Assembly: GCA_036961445.1 (NCBI GenBank)
Contig: JBALVO010000192.1
Span: 1-5,061 of the forward strand
Direction of reading: 5' to 3'
Source: JBALVO01 sp036961445
GTDB lineage: Bacteria > Pseudomonadota > Gammaproteobacteria > Pseudomonadales > Halieaceae
DNA: 5,061 nt
Shown in pieces: positions 1-5,061 of this stretch (positions are counted from its first letter, which is position 1; each line of letters starts with the position of its first letter). A program made the position numbers and the translations under genes. A model generated the notes under the pieces. The model had not been told where the DNA came from, ran no database searches, and worked only from the letters and a program-made list of their open reading frames with translations.

Positions 1-663
1 TGTGATTCTGCTTATGCGCGGGTGTTTGCAGTAAGTCGTGGTCCACAGCCCGCCGAGCTGGCGAGTCTGGACTCTCGCCTGCAGTGGCTGACCAGCGACT
101 ACAGTGAGACCTCGGTGACAGGCATCTGTGAGCAGATAACGCAGGGCGGCTTCGATCTGCGCCGGGTGATCATCTGCAATGGTATTTTGCATAACCAGCG
201 ACTGACGCCAGAAAAATCCCTGGATAAGGTGAACCGCGAAGCAATGCACGAGGTGTTTGATGCCAACGTGGTGGTGCCCGCATTATGGGTCAGCACTCTG
301 CTTGGACACTTGCGTAAAAGCGCCAGCTGCGTAATTGCCGTATTGAGTGCCAGGGTCGGGAGTATCAGTGATAATCGGCTGGGGGGATGGTACAGCTATC
401 GCAGTTCCAAGGCGGCGCTCAATATGTTTCTGAAGACGGCCTCCATAGAGTATGCGCGGCGCGCGCCGCAAGTAAAGCTGGTTGCGTTTCACCCGGGTAC
501 GACGGACACAGCATTGTCCCAGCCATTCCAGCGGGGTGTGCCGGAAGGAAAGCTGTTCTCCCCGGCTTTCGTGGCAGAGCGACTCAATTTGCAGTTGGAG
601 ACTATGCAACCGGACGGTGAGCTGACGTTTGTGGATTGGGACGCGCGCCCGATCCCCTGGTAA
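1..663 (+). CDS. Short-chain dehydrogenase/reductase, C-factor-like (5' partial)
   Basis: NAD(P)-dependent oxidoreductase of the short-chain dehydrogenase (SDR) superfamily, probably cytoplasmic; the substrate cannot be told. The frame is open from base 1, and the first codons (CDSAYARVFAVSR) read as the second Rossmann beta strand, so the true start and the TGxxxGIG nucleotide-binding loop lie before the window. Counting from the first window codon, visible marks are CNG at 59-61 (the NNAG-type motif), a Ser-rich stretch near 121, the catalytic pair Tyr133 and Lys137 in YRSSK, and HPG at 164-166 after the sixth strand. The ending FVDWDARPIPW is typical of the C-factor/CsgA-like subgroup. About 220 residues are visible; the family is usually near 240-250, so roughly 25-35 are missing. 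The GTG at base 22 is internal, not the start. The next gene begins 19 bases after the TAA stop and is probably cotranscribed. Family assignment is firm; physiological role unknown. Confidence 0.93.
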   Translation, partial: CDSAYARVFAVSRGPQPAELASLDSRLQWLTSDYSETSVTGICEQITQGGFDLRRVIICNGILHNQRLTPEKSLDKVNREAMHEVFDANVVVPALWVSTLLGHLRKSASCVIAVLSARVGSISDNRLGGWYSYRSSKAALNMFLKTASIEYARRAPQVKLVAFHPGTTDTALSQPFQRGVPEGKLFSPAFVAERLNLQLETMQPDGELTFVDWDARPIPW

Positions 664-682
664 TAGTAGGGGAACAGGAACT

Positions 683-1033
683 ATGAGCGATACGCTTTAC
701 TATGACAGCCACTGTCCCTTGTGTGACAAGGAGGTGGCCCGATTACGCGCCTTGAGCGGTGACCAGCTGGCGCTGCGCGATATTCATACCGTTGATGAAC
801 CCGGTCTCCCATGCAGGGACGAGTTGCTACGGACTTTACACCTGCGTACCGCTGACGGCGAATTGCTGCAGGGCCTCGAGGCCAATGTGGCGGCGTGGCA
901 GCACACCCGTGTGGGGTTTCTCTGGCGTTGGCTGCGGTGGCCGCTGATTCGAGGCTGTGCCGGTCGGGTGTACGATGCCTGGGCGTTATGGCGGTATCGC
1001 CGTCTATATGGTGAAAAACAGCGTAACGGCTAG
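683..1033 (+). CDS. DUF393 / DCC-family thiol-disulfide oxidoreductase-like protein
   Basis: Small protein of 116 residues in the DUF393 (DCC1-like) family, named for its N-terminal Asp-x-x-Cys-x-x-Cys motif, seen here as D8, C11 and C14 in YYDSHCPLC. The motif follows a beta strand, as in thioredoxin-like folds, so a redox role is likely, but no substrate is established. The middle part holds 'GLEANVAAWQ', a conserved helix of the family. The C-terminal third is rich in Trp and Arg (WRWLRWPLIR, then ALWRYRRLYG) and may touch the membrane. I chose the ATG at 683 because AGGGGA lies 9 bases before it and because the family motif normally starts within the first ten residues. The frame is open further upstream to an ATG at 629, but that start would overlap the dehydrogenase by 35 bases. 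Genes of this family often sit near dehydrogenases and photolyases in proteobacteria, which is a recollection, not something visible here. Confidence 0.88.
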   Translation: MSDTLYYDSHCPLCDKEVARLRALSGDQLALRDIHTVDEPGLPCRDELLRTLHLRTADGELLQGLEANVAAWQHTRVGFLWRWLRWPLIRGCAGRVYDAWALWRYRRLYGEKQRNG

Positions 1034-1076
1034 ACTGGCCTGACAAAAATAGTCATCCCAAAAGAGCAGAGTTTTC

Positions 1077-1100
1077 CTGTCCCCGACAAAGCGGGGAGGG
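1077..1100 (+). other. GC hairpin, possible weak terminator
   Basis: TCCCCG (1080-1085) pairs exactly with CGGGGA (1092-1097) around a 6-base loop, ACAAAG. Two more pairs can form beyond one mismatch (1077 with 1100, 1078 with 1099). It lies about 45 bases after the DUF393 stop and before the next gene's promoter, the right place to end the first transcription unit. No T-run follows, so it is not a canonical intrinsic terminator; it could instead stabilise the mRNA 3' end. Confidence 0.35.
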
Positions 1101-1153
1101 TGCATTACATCAGTACCTCTTACAGCATTATCTTCCCTTCGCCCCGGTAATCC

Positions 1154-1194
1154 ATATGAGCATTAAATGATAAATAATGCCTGAAATATCATAT
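1154..1194. repeat. AT-rich nested inverted repeats, possible operator
   Basis: GCATTA (1160-1165) and TAATGC (1175-1180) form a perfect 6-base inverted repeat with a 9-base spacer. Directly outside the left arm, ATATGA (1154-1159) is complementary to TCATAT (1189-1194), so both pairs can stack with an 8-base bulge on the right side. A third, competing pair is ATGATA (1167-1172) with TATCAT (1187-1192). The block lies about 40 bases before the proposed -35 box of the MscS gene, where a dimeric regulator could bind. AT-rich DNA makes such arms easily by chance, and no known operator consensus is recognised. Confidence 0.3.
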
Positions 1195-1230
1195 TCTCAA
1201 GACACCCATTTAGGTGCAGAATCGCGACGA

Positions 1231-1259
1231 TTAAAACCGTGAGCCGGCGTGATTATAAG
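1231..1259 (+). promoter_or_regulatory. Candidate sigma70-type promoter for the MscS gene
   Basis: TTAAAA (1231-1236, four of six bases of the -35 consensus) and TATAAG (1254-1259, five of six of the -10 consensus) are separated by 17 bases, the preferred distance. Transcription would begin near 1266, leaving a leader of about 29 bases before the TTG start at 1295. It is the best-spaced pair I found in the 261-base gap; a second TATAAA at 1271-1276 has no matching -35 box. Confidence 0.42.
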
Positions 1260-1281
1260 GCGTTTTTTGTTATAAACATTT

Positions 1282-1297
1282 AAAGGTATATGACTTG
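1282..1297 (+). promoter_or_regulatory. Ribosome binding site choosing the TTG start of the MscS gene
   Basis: AAAGG (1282-1286) lies 8 bases before TTG 1295, an ideal distance. The same element is only 3 bases before an out-of-frame ATG at 1290, which opens a frame of just 8 codons. The first in-frame ATG, at 1316, has only a poor GGCGA-like element before it. Spacing therefore favours TTG at 1295, with ATG 1316 as the alternative. Confidence 0.5.
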
Positions 1298-2179
1298 GAA
1301 AACTTGGCGAAATTGATGCAGACCCCTCTCATTTCTTTTGGCCAAGCCTCACTCAATCTGGGTCAATTGCTGTCGGTCGTGGTTTTTGTCCTGCTCGGTA
1401 TTATGTTCATGATTTGGAGTTCTGGCTTCCTGCGCCGGCGGCTTGCGAACCGTCGGGTCAATGCGGACGTTACCCAAATGCTGTCCCGGGCCTATCTGGT
1501 GTTGGGCTTTGTTTTACTTGCCTTCATGACCATGGACTTTCTTCAGATTCCTCTCGCCGCATTCGCGTTCATCTCTGGCGCTGTTGCCATTGGATTCGGT
1601 TTTGGTGCCCAGAACATCGTCAACAACTTTATCAGCGGCTGGATTCTGATGTGGGAGCGGCCAATCAAAATCGGTGACTTTCTGGAGCTGGGTGAGGCAA
1701 AGGGTACGGTGGAGTCGATCAATACACGGTCAACCTGTATACGTCGGGTGGATGGCGTGCATCTGCTCGTGCCAAACAGCAACTTGCTGGAGAATACCGT
1801 CATCAATTGGACACTACTGGATAAACTGGTGAGGACGACGGTGCGTCTTGGTGTGGCTTATGGTTCAGATGTCCAATTGGTCACCGAGCTACTAAAACAG
1901 GCGGCGAAAGAACATTCGGATGTGCTGACTGATCCTCCGTATTCAGTCATTTTCGATGACTTTGGAGACAACGCCCTGATCTTTGATCTGAATGTCTGGA
2001 TTTACGCTATCTCTGATCGCAGCTTGCGGGTTATTCGCAGTGATCTACGCTATAGAATCGATGCATTGTTCAGGGAAAATGATGTCGTTATTTCCTTTCC
2101 GCAACGCGATGTGCATTTGGACGGCCAGATTCTGCTGCGGCAAGCATCTGGTTTCCACGATGCAACAGAGGTGGCCTAG
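1295..2179 (+). CDS. MscS-family mechanosensitive ion channel
   Basis: Inner-membrane channel of the small-conductance mechanosensitive (MscS) family, which opens under membrane tension and releases solutes during hypo-osmotic shock. At 294 residues it is about the size of E. coli MscS. Membrane segments are predicted near residues 23-44 and 64-82, followed by the pore-lining third segment near 87-118, where small residues pack (GAVAIGFGFGAQN). The family signature continues as NNFISGWILMWERPIKIGD (110-128) into the beta domain, with VPNSNLLENTVINW at 159-172 and an alpha/beta C-terminal domain to about residue 275. Arg and Lys residues after the first segment (RRRLANRR, 47-54) fit the cytoplasm-facing loop. 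No extra periplasmic domain of the MscK type is present. The TTG start is set by AAAGG 8 bases upstream; ATG 1316 would shorten it by 7 residues. The gene lies 104 bases before the RimK-like gene and on the same strand, so cotranscription is possible. Family certain; osmotic role in this organism inferred. Confidence 0.96.
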   Translation: MENLAKLMQTPLISFGQASLNLGQLLSVVVFVLLGIMFMIWSSGFLRRRLANRRVNADVTQMLSRAYLVLGFVLLAFMTMDFLQIPLAAFAFISGAVAIGFGFGAQNIVNNFISGWILMWERPIKIGDFLELGEAKGTVESINTRSTCIRRVDGVHLLVPNSNLLENTVINWTLLDKLVRTTVRLGVAYGSDVQLVTELLKQAAKEHSDVLTDPPYSVIFDDFGDNALIFDLNVWIYAISDRSLRVIRSDLRYRIDALFRENDVVISFPQRDVHLDGQILLRQASGFHDATEVA

Positions 2180-2233
2180 ACTCTGACTATACAAGGCTGT
2201 TCCTGGATTCTTTATCGTACAAACGAATATTTA

Positions 2234-2259
2234 CTGGGCCTGGATTTACCCGGGTTCAG
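2234..2259 (+). promoter_or_regulatory. RNA hairpin in the leader of the RimK-like gene
   Basis: Bases 2234-2243 (CTGGGCCTGG) pair along their full length with 2250-2259 (CCGGGTTCAG) around a 6-base loop, ATTTAC. Seven pairs are Watson-Crick and three are G-U wobbles (2237/2256, 2238/2255, 2241/2252). The wobbles would be A-C mismatches in RNA of the other strand, so the structure favours + strand RNA. It ends 12 bases before the AGGTGA ribosome binding site. No T-run follows, so it is not an ordinary terminator; it may protect or modulate the message between the channel and the ligase. The rest of the 2180-2283 spacer shows no convincing promoter. Confidence 0.4.
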
Positions 2260-2271
2260 CCACTAGAAGGT

Positions 2272-2277
2272 AGGTGA
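2272..2277 (+). promoter_or_regulatory. Strong Shine-Dalgarno sequence of the RimK-like gene
   Basis: AGGTGA, part of the full anti-Shine-Dalgarno complement, lies 6 bases before ATG 2284, with a second purine block AGAAGG just upstream (2265-2270). It supports the ATG at 2284 and suggests efficient translation. An almost identical arrangement recurs at 3465-3479, at the end of this same gene. Confidence 0.7.
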
Positions 2278-2283
2278 TAGAAA

Positions 2284-3480
2284 ATGAAACTCGCAATCCT
2301 GTCCTGTGCCCCAAACGCCTATAGCACCCGTCGTCTGAAGGAGGCCGCCGAGCAGCGCGGCCATCAGGCTACAGTGTTAAACACACTGAAATTTGCCATA
2401 GATCTTGAGCGCGGTTCACCGGACCTATACTACCGACAAAAGGCCTTGAGTACATACGATGCGGTGTTGCCCAGAATCGGGGCATCGATTACCTACTATG
2501 GCACGGCGGTGGTCAGGCAGTTTCAGGAGATGGACGTATTTTGCGCCAATACGGCCCATGGCATCACCAATTCACGGGACAAACTGCGCAGTTTACAGAT
2601 ACTTAGTCGACACCACATAGGGTTGCCTCGCACCACCTTTGTGCGTGACAAAAAAGATGTTCTGCCCGCCATTGAGCGTGTTGGCGGCGCGCCCGTAGTG
2701 ATAAAGCTGATTGAAGGAACACAGGGAATCGGCGTACTGCTGGCTGAATCCAATAAGCAGGCTGAGTCTATAATCGAGCTGCTGCAGAGCCAGAAGCAGA
2801 ATGTGCTGATCCAGAAATTTGTCGCTGAAAGCAAAGGCAAGGATGTCAGGGCATTTGTTGTTGGTGATCAGGTCGTTGGGGCAATGCGACGTGTCGCCCA
2901 GGGGCAGGAATTTCGCAGTAATGTGCATCGCGGGGGTGTTGCTGAACCGATTGAACTGGACGAGAAATATCGCGAAACGGCGATCAGATGTACCCAGATT
3001 CTGGGTCTGCGGGTTGCCGGTGTGGATATGCTGGAGGGCAAAGATGGCCCGCAGGTAATGGAGGTCAACTCTTCGCCAGGGCTGGAAGGCATAGAAACCT
3101 GTACAGAGCTCGATATTGCCGGGGCTATCATTGACTATATTGCCGCCCAGGTGGACTTCCCTGAAATTGATGTCAGGCAACGTTTAACGGTTAGCAAGGG
3201 CTATGGGGTAAGTGAGATCTATATTCCGGAGGGGTCGAAGTTTGTCGGTCAGACAGTTGTTGAGACCCAACTCTCTGAGAGCGATGTCAACGTGTTGACT
3301 CTGTATCGCGGTGCCAAGGTCATTCCCAATCCGCGTGATAGCCGGATTCTCGAAGCTGGAGATAAATTGTTGTGCTTTGGCAAGTTGGAAGCCATGCGGG
3401 GTATGATTCCCGCGCGTACACGACGGAAGCGTCGGCCGGTGGTCCAGGAGTTGGATACCGCTATAGGTGAAGAGAAATGA
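2284..3480 (+). CDS. rimK: RimK-type ATP-grasp glutamate ligase with C-terminal RCK_C-like domain
   Basis: ATP-grasp ligase of the RimK family, which uses ATP to join L-glutamate to a C-terminal carboxylate; E. coli RimK modifies ribosomal protein S6 and can also make poly-glutamate. Residues 1-97 are the pre-ATP-grasp domain and about 98-290 the ATP-grasp fold. Visible key residues are Lys100 (RDK), Lys141 before GTQGIG, FRSNVHRGG at 210-218, and metal ligands Asp248, Glu260 and Asn262 (MEVNSSPGLEGIE); these match my memory of E. coli RimK in both position and motif. E. coli RimK ends near residue 300, whereas this protein has 398. The extra part, about 303-375, reads as a TrkA_C/RCK_C domain (EIYIPEGSKFVGQTV, then ILEAGDKLLCFG), a ligand-binding module of potassium transport regulators. 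A basic tail follows (RTRRKRR, 378-384). AGGTGA 6 bases before the ATG sets the start. S6 is the likely but unproven substrate; another acceptor is possible given the fusion. Confidence 0.93.
   Translation: MKLAILSCAPNAYSTRRLKEAAEQRGHQATVLNTLKFAIDLERGSPDLYYRQKALSTYDAVLPRIGASITYYGTAVVRQFQEMDVFCANTAHGITNSRDKLRSLQILSRHHIGLPRTTFVRDKKDVLPAIERVGGAPVVIKLIEGTQGIGVLLAESNKQAESIIELLQSQKQNVLIQKFVAESKGKDVRAFVVGDQVVGAMRRVAQGQEFRSNVHRGGVAEPIELDEKYRETAIRCTQILGLRVAGVDMLEGKDGPQVMEVNSSPGLEGIETCTELDIAGAIIDYIAAQVDFPEIDVRQRLTVSKGYGVSEIYIPEGSKFVGQTVVETQLSESDVNVLTLYRGAKVIPNPRDSRILEAGDKLLCFGKLEAMRGMIPARTRRKRRPVVQELDTAIGEEK
3465..3470 (+). promoter_or_regulatory. Shine-Dalgarno inside the end of the RimK-like gene
   Basis: AGGTGA lies 6 bases before an ATG at 3477 that overlaps the ligase stop codon as ATGA. 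Its core and spacing repeat the site that starts the ligase gene (2272-2277). It is too far (34 bases) from the protease start at 3505 to serve it directly, so it may act through the short ORF 3477-3512 or reload ribosomes across the junction. Confidence 0.4.
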
Positions 3481-3512
3481 AGCTGATACCACAATGGTTT
3501 TGTTATGACTGA
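3477..3512 (+). CDS. Possible 11-codon coupling ORF between ligase and protease genes
   Basis: ATG at 3477 overlaps the ligase stop (ATGA) and is preceded by AGGTGA at 6 bases. The frame encodes MKLIPQWFCYD and stops with TGA at 3510-3512, five codons' worth of bases beyond nothing but the protease start itself, which sits at 3505 in another frame. The peptide resembles no family I know. Its likely use, if any, is to carry ribosomes from the ligase stop to the protease ATG, whose own ribosome-binding site is poor. Chance is a fair alternative, since ORFs of this size are common; only the quality and placement of the Shine-Dalgarno sequence argue for it. Confidence 0.22.
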   Translation: MKLIPQWFCYD

Positions 3513-3966
3513 GCTGAATGTACTGGGCTGGCGAGAGTGGATAGGCTTTCCCGGCCTGGGAATCGCTCAGATAAAGGCCAAGGTGGATACAGGCGCTCGC
3601 ACCAGTTGCCTACATGCTTTTATGGTGGAGCCTTTTGAGAGCGAAGGAATACCCTGGGTACGTTTTGATATTCACCCCAGGCAAAAGGACTCGACTGAGG
3701 CACTTAGTTGTGCGGCGCCTATCCTGGATAAGAGACTCGTGCGAGACTCCGGTGGTCACGAAGAGCTGCGCTATGTGATCGAAACGGAAATATCAATTGG
3801 CGACCGGGTGCATACAGTGGAAGTTACCTTGACCGATCGAGACACGATGAAATTCAGGGTTTTATTGGGGCGCACTGCGATCCGTGGTCAGTATGTTGTC
3901 GATGCCGGCAGGTCATATCTAAGAGGGAAGAGGAAGCGAAAATCCAAGAAGATACTTGCGCCGTGA
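3505..3966 (+). CDS. PF05618 retropepsin-like aspartic protease (RimB-like; formerly 'ATP-dependent zinc protease')
   Basis: Small protein of 153 residues in the PF05618 family, long annotated as ATP-dependent zinc protease but with the fold and motif of retroviral-type aspartic proteases. The active-site motif is Asp28-Thr29-Gly30 in KAKVDTGARTSCLHA (24-38). The conserved entry GWREWIGFPGLGI (8-20) precedes it, and the second family motif MKFRVLLGRTAI lies at 115-126, followed by the hydrophobic turn YVVDAGRSYL. Only one DTG is present, so, as in retropepsins, a dimer would form the active site. No zinc-binding HExxH motif is visible. The C-terminus is strongly basic (RGKRKRKSKK, 140-149). 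The start at 3505 puts the usual N-terminal strand in place, but its Shine-Dalgarno sequence is weak. The gene follows the ligase by 24 bases. In Pseudomonas a related protein, RimB, is encoded with RimK and acts on glutamylated S6, to my recollection. A similar trimming role is inferred here. Confidence 0.9.
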   Translation: MTELNVLGWREWIGFPGLGIAQIKAKVDTGARTSCLHAFMVEPFESEGIPWVRFDIHPRQKDSTEALSCAAPILDKRLVRDSGGHEELRYVIETEISIGDRVHTVEVTLTDRDTMKFRVLLGRTAIRGQYVVDAGRSYLRGKRKRKSKKILAP

Positions 3967-4033
3967 GTGTTTACAAGTGTGCCTTTCGGACGGAATTCAA
4001 TGTGACCATAAGCGGTAATAGGAACAATAGACG

Positions 4034-5061
4034 ATGACCTCATCCATGCTTGAACTGTCCATAGGGGGGATTCACATAAAGCCTGGCGAGCGCCAGGTCA
4101 TTGATGTACCTGTGGCGCCCATGTACACGCATGCCGATCTGTCGATCACAGTGCAGGTTGTGCGCGGAAAGCACCCGGGACCCACACTGTTCATCAGCGC
4201 AGCCATACATGGCGATGAGATCAATGGTGTAGAAATTATACGTCGCCTCCTCCAGCACCGGTCACTGCGCAATATCCGTGGTACTTTGCTTGCGATACCG
4301 ATCGTCAATGTACACGGGTTCCTCAACCATACCCGCTACCTGCCAGATGGGCGCGACCTGAATCGATCATTTCCCGGATCCGCCAAGGGTTCGCTGACAG
4401 GGCGTGTTGCTCATACCTTTGTTCAGGAAATTGTCAGCAAGTGCTCCCATGGCATAGACCTGCATACAGGGTCGCGGCACCGGAGCAACTTTCCGCAGAT
4501 TCGAGCTGATCTGGACGACCCCCAGGCCCGGCTAATGACGGAGGCGTTCGGTGTGCCGCTTGCTATCAATGCCAGGATTCGTGACGGCTCCCTGCGCGAC
4601 TGTGCCGGTCAGGCGGGTATTCCCGTAATACTCTATGAGGCAGGTGAAGCCCTGCGCTTCGAGGAGATGTATATTCGAGCTGGAGTAAAGGGGATTATCA
4701 ACGTTATGCGGAGCATCGGTATGCTGTCCAAATCCCGCAGTAAAAGGACGCCTCCCTCTCCTATCATTAGCGACCAGACCAGCTGGGTGCGTGCACCGGA
4801 AAGTGGAATTCTCAGAACATTCGTTCCCCTCGGGGGCAAGGTGGCAAAGGGGCAGACCATCGCAATGGTTGCCGATCCGCTGGGCACCGCAGAAACGGCT
4901 ATATTGGCCCCAAGCAATGGCATGGTTATAGGGCGCACGAACCTTCCACTGGTTTATGAAGGAGATGCGACCTTCCATATAGCCGAGTATGGCCGCAAGG
5001 TGAGCACCGTGGAGAAACACGTAGAACAGTTCCAGGAAGAGCACTTGCCTGACGCTATTGC
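4034..5061 (+). CDS. Succinylglutamate desuccinylase/aspartoacylase-family zinc hydrolase (3' partial)
   Basis: Zinc-dependent amidohydrolase or carboxypeptidase-like enzyme of the AstE/AspA family (PF04952, related to M14 carboxypeptidases). The frame stays open to the window edge: 342 residues are visible, near the family's usual full length. Zinc ligands are His59 and Glu62 in AIHGDE and His144 in DLHTG; Asn110-Arg111 in GRDLNRSFPG would bind the substrate carboxylate; Glu202 in LYEAGE is the likely general base. A basic Ser/Pro-rich linker (about 232-243) leads to a C-terminal domain at about 250-318 with a lipoyl-like, barrel-sandwich pattern (WVRAPESGIL, then LAPSNGMVIG). AGGA at 4020-4023, 10 bases upstream, supports ATG 4034; ATG 4046 is a weaker choice. 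The 67-base gap after the protease shows neither terminator nor convincing promoter, so one operon is likely. True arginine catabolism is unlikely because no ast genes are nearby. Removal of an acyl or glutamyl group linked to the ligase is inferred; an ectoine-type deacetylase is an alternative. Confidence 0.9.
   Translation, partial: MTSSMLELSIGGIHIKPGERQVIDVPVAPMYTHADLSITVQVVRGKHPGPTLFISAAIHGDEINGVEIIRRLLQHRSLRNIRGTLLAIPIVNVHGFLNHTRYLPDGRDLNRSFPGSAKGSLTGRVAHTFVQEIVSKCSHGIDLHTGSRHRSNFPQIRADLDDPQARLMTEAFGVPLAINARIRDGSLRDCAGQAGIPVILYEAGEALRFEEMYIRAGVKGIINVMRSIGMLSKSRSKRTPPSPIISDQTSWVRAPESGILRTFVPLGGKVAKGQTIAMVADPLGTAETAILAPSNGMVIGRTNLPLVYEGDATFHIAEYGRKVSTVEKHVEQFQEEHLPDAI

Noticed and set aside
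22..24. GTG at 22 as the start of the dehydrogenase
   Set aside because: It falls within the second Rossmann strand; the frame is open to base 1 and the nucleotide-binding loop must lie upstream.
629..682. ATG 629 as the start of the DUF393 gene
   Set aside because: It overlaps the dehydrogenase by 35 bases and adds 18 low-complexity residues before a motif that normally sits at the N-terminus; ATG 683 has a good ribosome-binding site.
2593..3180. Long minus-strand open frame of 195 codons opposite the RimK-like gene
   Set aside because: It lies wholly inside a clear RimK homologue, its translation resembles no family, and no ribosome-binding site or neighbouring minus-strand gene supports it.
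2284..3480. LysX or other amino-group-carrier ligase instead of RimK
   Set aside because: The motifs VEGTQGIG-type loop, FRSNxHRGG and MEVNSSPGLEGIE follow RimK closely over the whole core, and no lysine or arginine biosynthesis genes are nearby.
3967..4033. Promoter in the 67-base gap before the AstE-like gene (TTTACA at 3970-3975)
   Set aside because: The -35-like box is good, but no acceptable -10 box lies 16-18 bases downstream.
4532..5044. Minus-strand open frame of 170 codons opposite the AstE-like gene
   Set aside because: The + strand frame carries the complete zinc and substrate motifs of a known family; the minus frame is its shadow.
1..5061. Mobile element, CRISPR array, tRNA or phage signals
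   Set aside because: No long repeats, regularly spaced repeats, transposase or integrase motifs or tRNA-like folds were found by eye, and gene layout and codon use look uniform.

Overview
The window is about 5 kb of bacterial DNA with all recognisable genes on the + strand. Codon use is balanced and moderately GC-rich. The RimK-like protein matches my recollection of E. coli RimK from Met1 through the ATP-grasp core, including the numbering of key metal ligands. Together with the MscS, PF05618 and AstE-like neighbours this suggests a gammaproteobacterium, perhaps marine; that placement is inference. No tRNA, rRNA, CRISPR array, insertion sequence, phage gene or broken gene was seen.

Left part (1-1033): the 3' portion of a C-factor-type short-chain dehydrogenase whose start lies before the window, then, after 19 bases, a small DUF393/DCC thiol-oxidoreductase-like protein. 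They look like the end of one transcription unit. A 261-base gap (1034-1294) follows. It holds a weak GC hairpin, an AT-rich set of inverted repeats and a reasonable sigma70-type promoter.

Middle and right (1295-5061): an MscS-family mechanosensitive channel with a probable TTG start, then a 104-base spacer with a wobble-rich hairpin. Next come three closely spaced genes: a RimK-type ATP-grasp glutamate ligase carrying an extra C-terminal RCK_C/TrkA_C-like domain, a PF05618 retropepsin-like protease, and an AstE/aspartoacylase-family zinc hydrolase that runs off the right edge.

The three right-hand genes fit a peptide-tagging module: the ligase adds glutamate, or another amino acid, to a protein or small acceptor, and the protease and the M14-like hydrolase process or remove the product. 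The RCK_C domain on the ligase and the MscS gene just upstream suggest a link to ion or osmotic status. The individual family assignments are well supported; the combined function is a hypothesis. The junction between ligase and protease also holds an 11-codon ORF with a much better ribosome-binding site than the protease itself.
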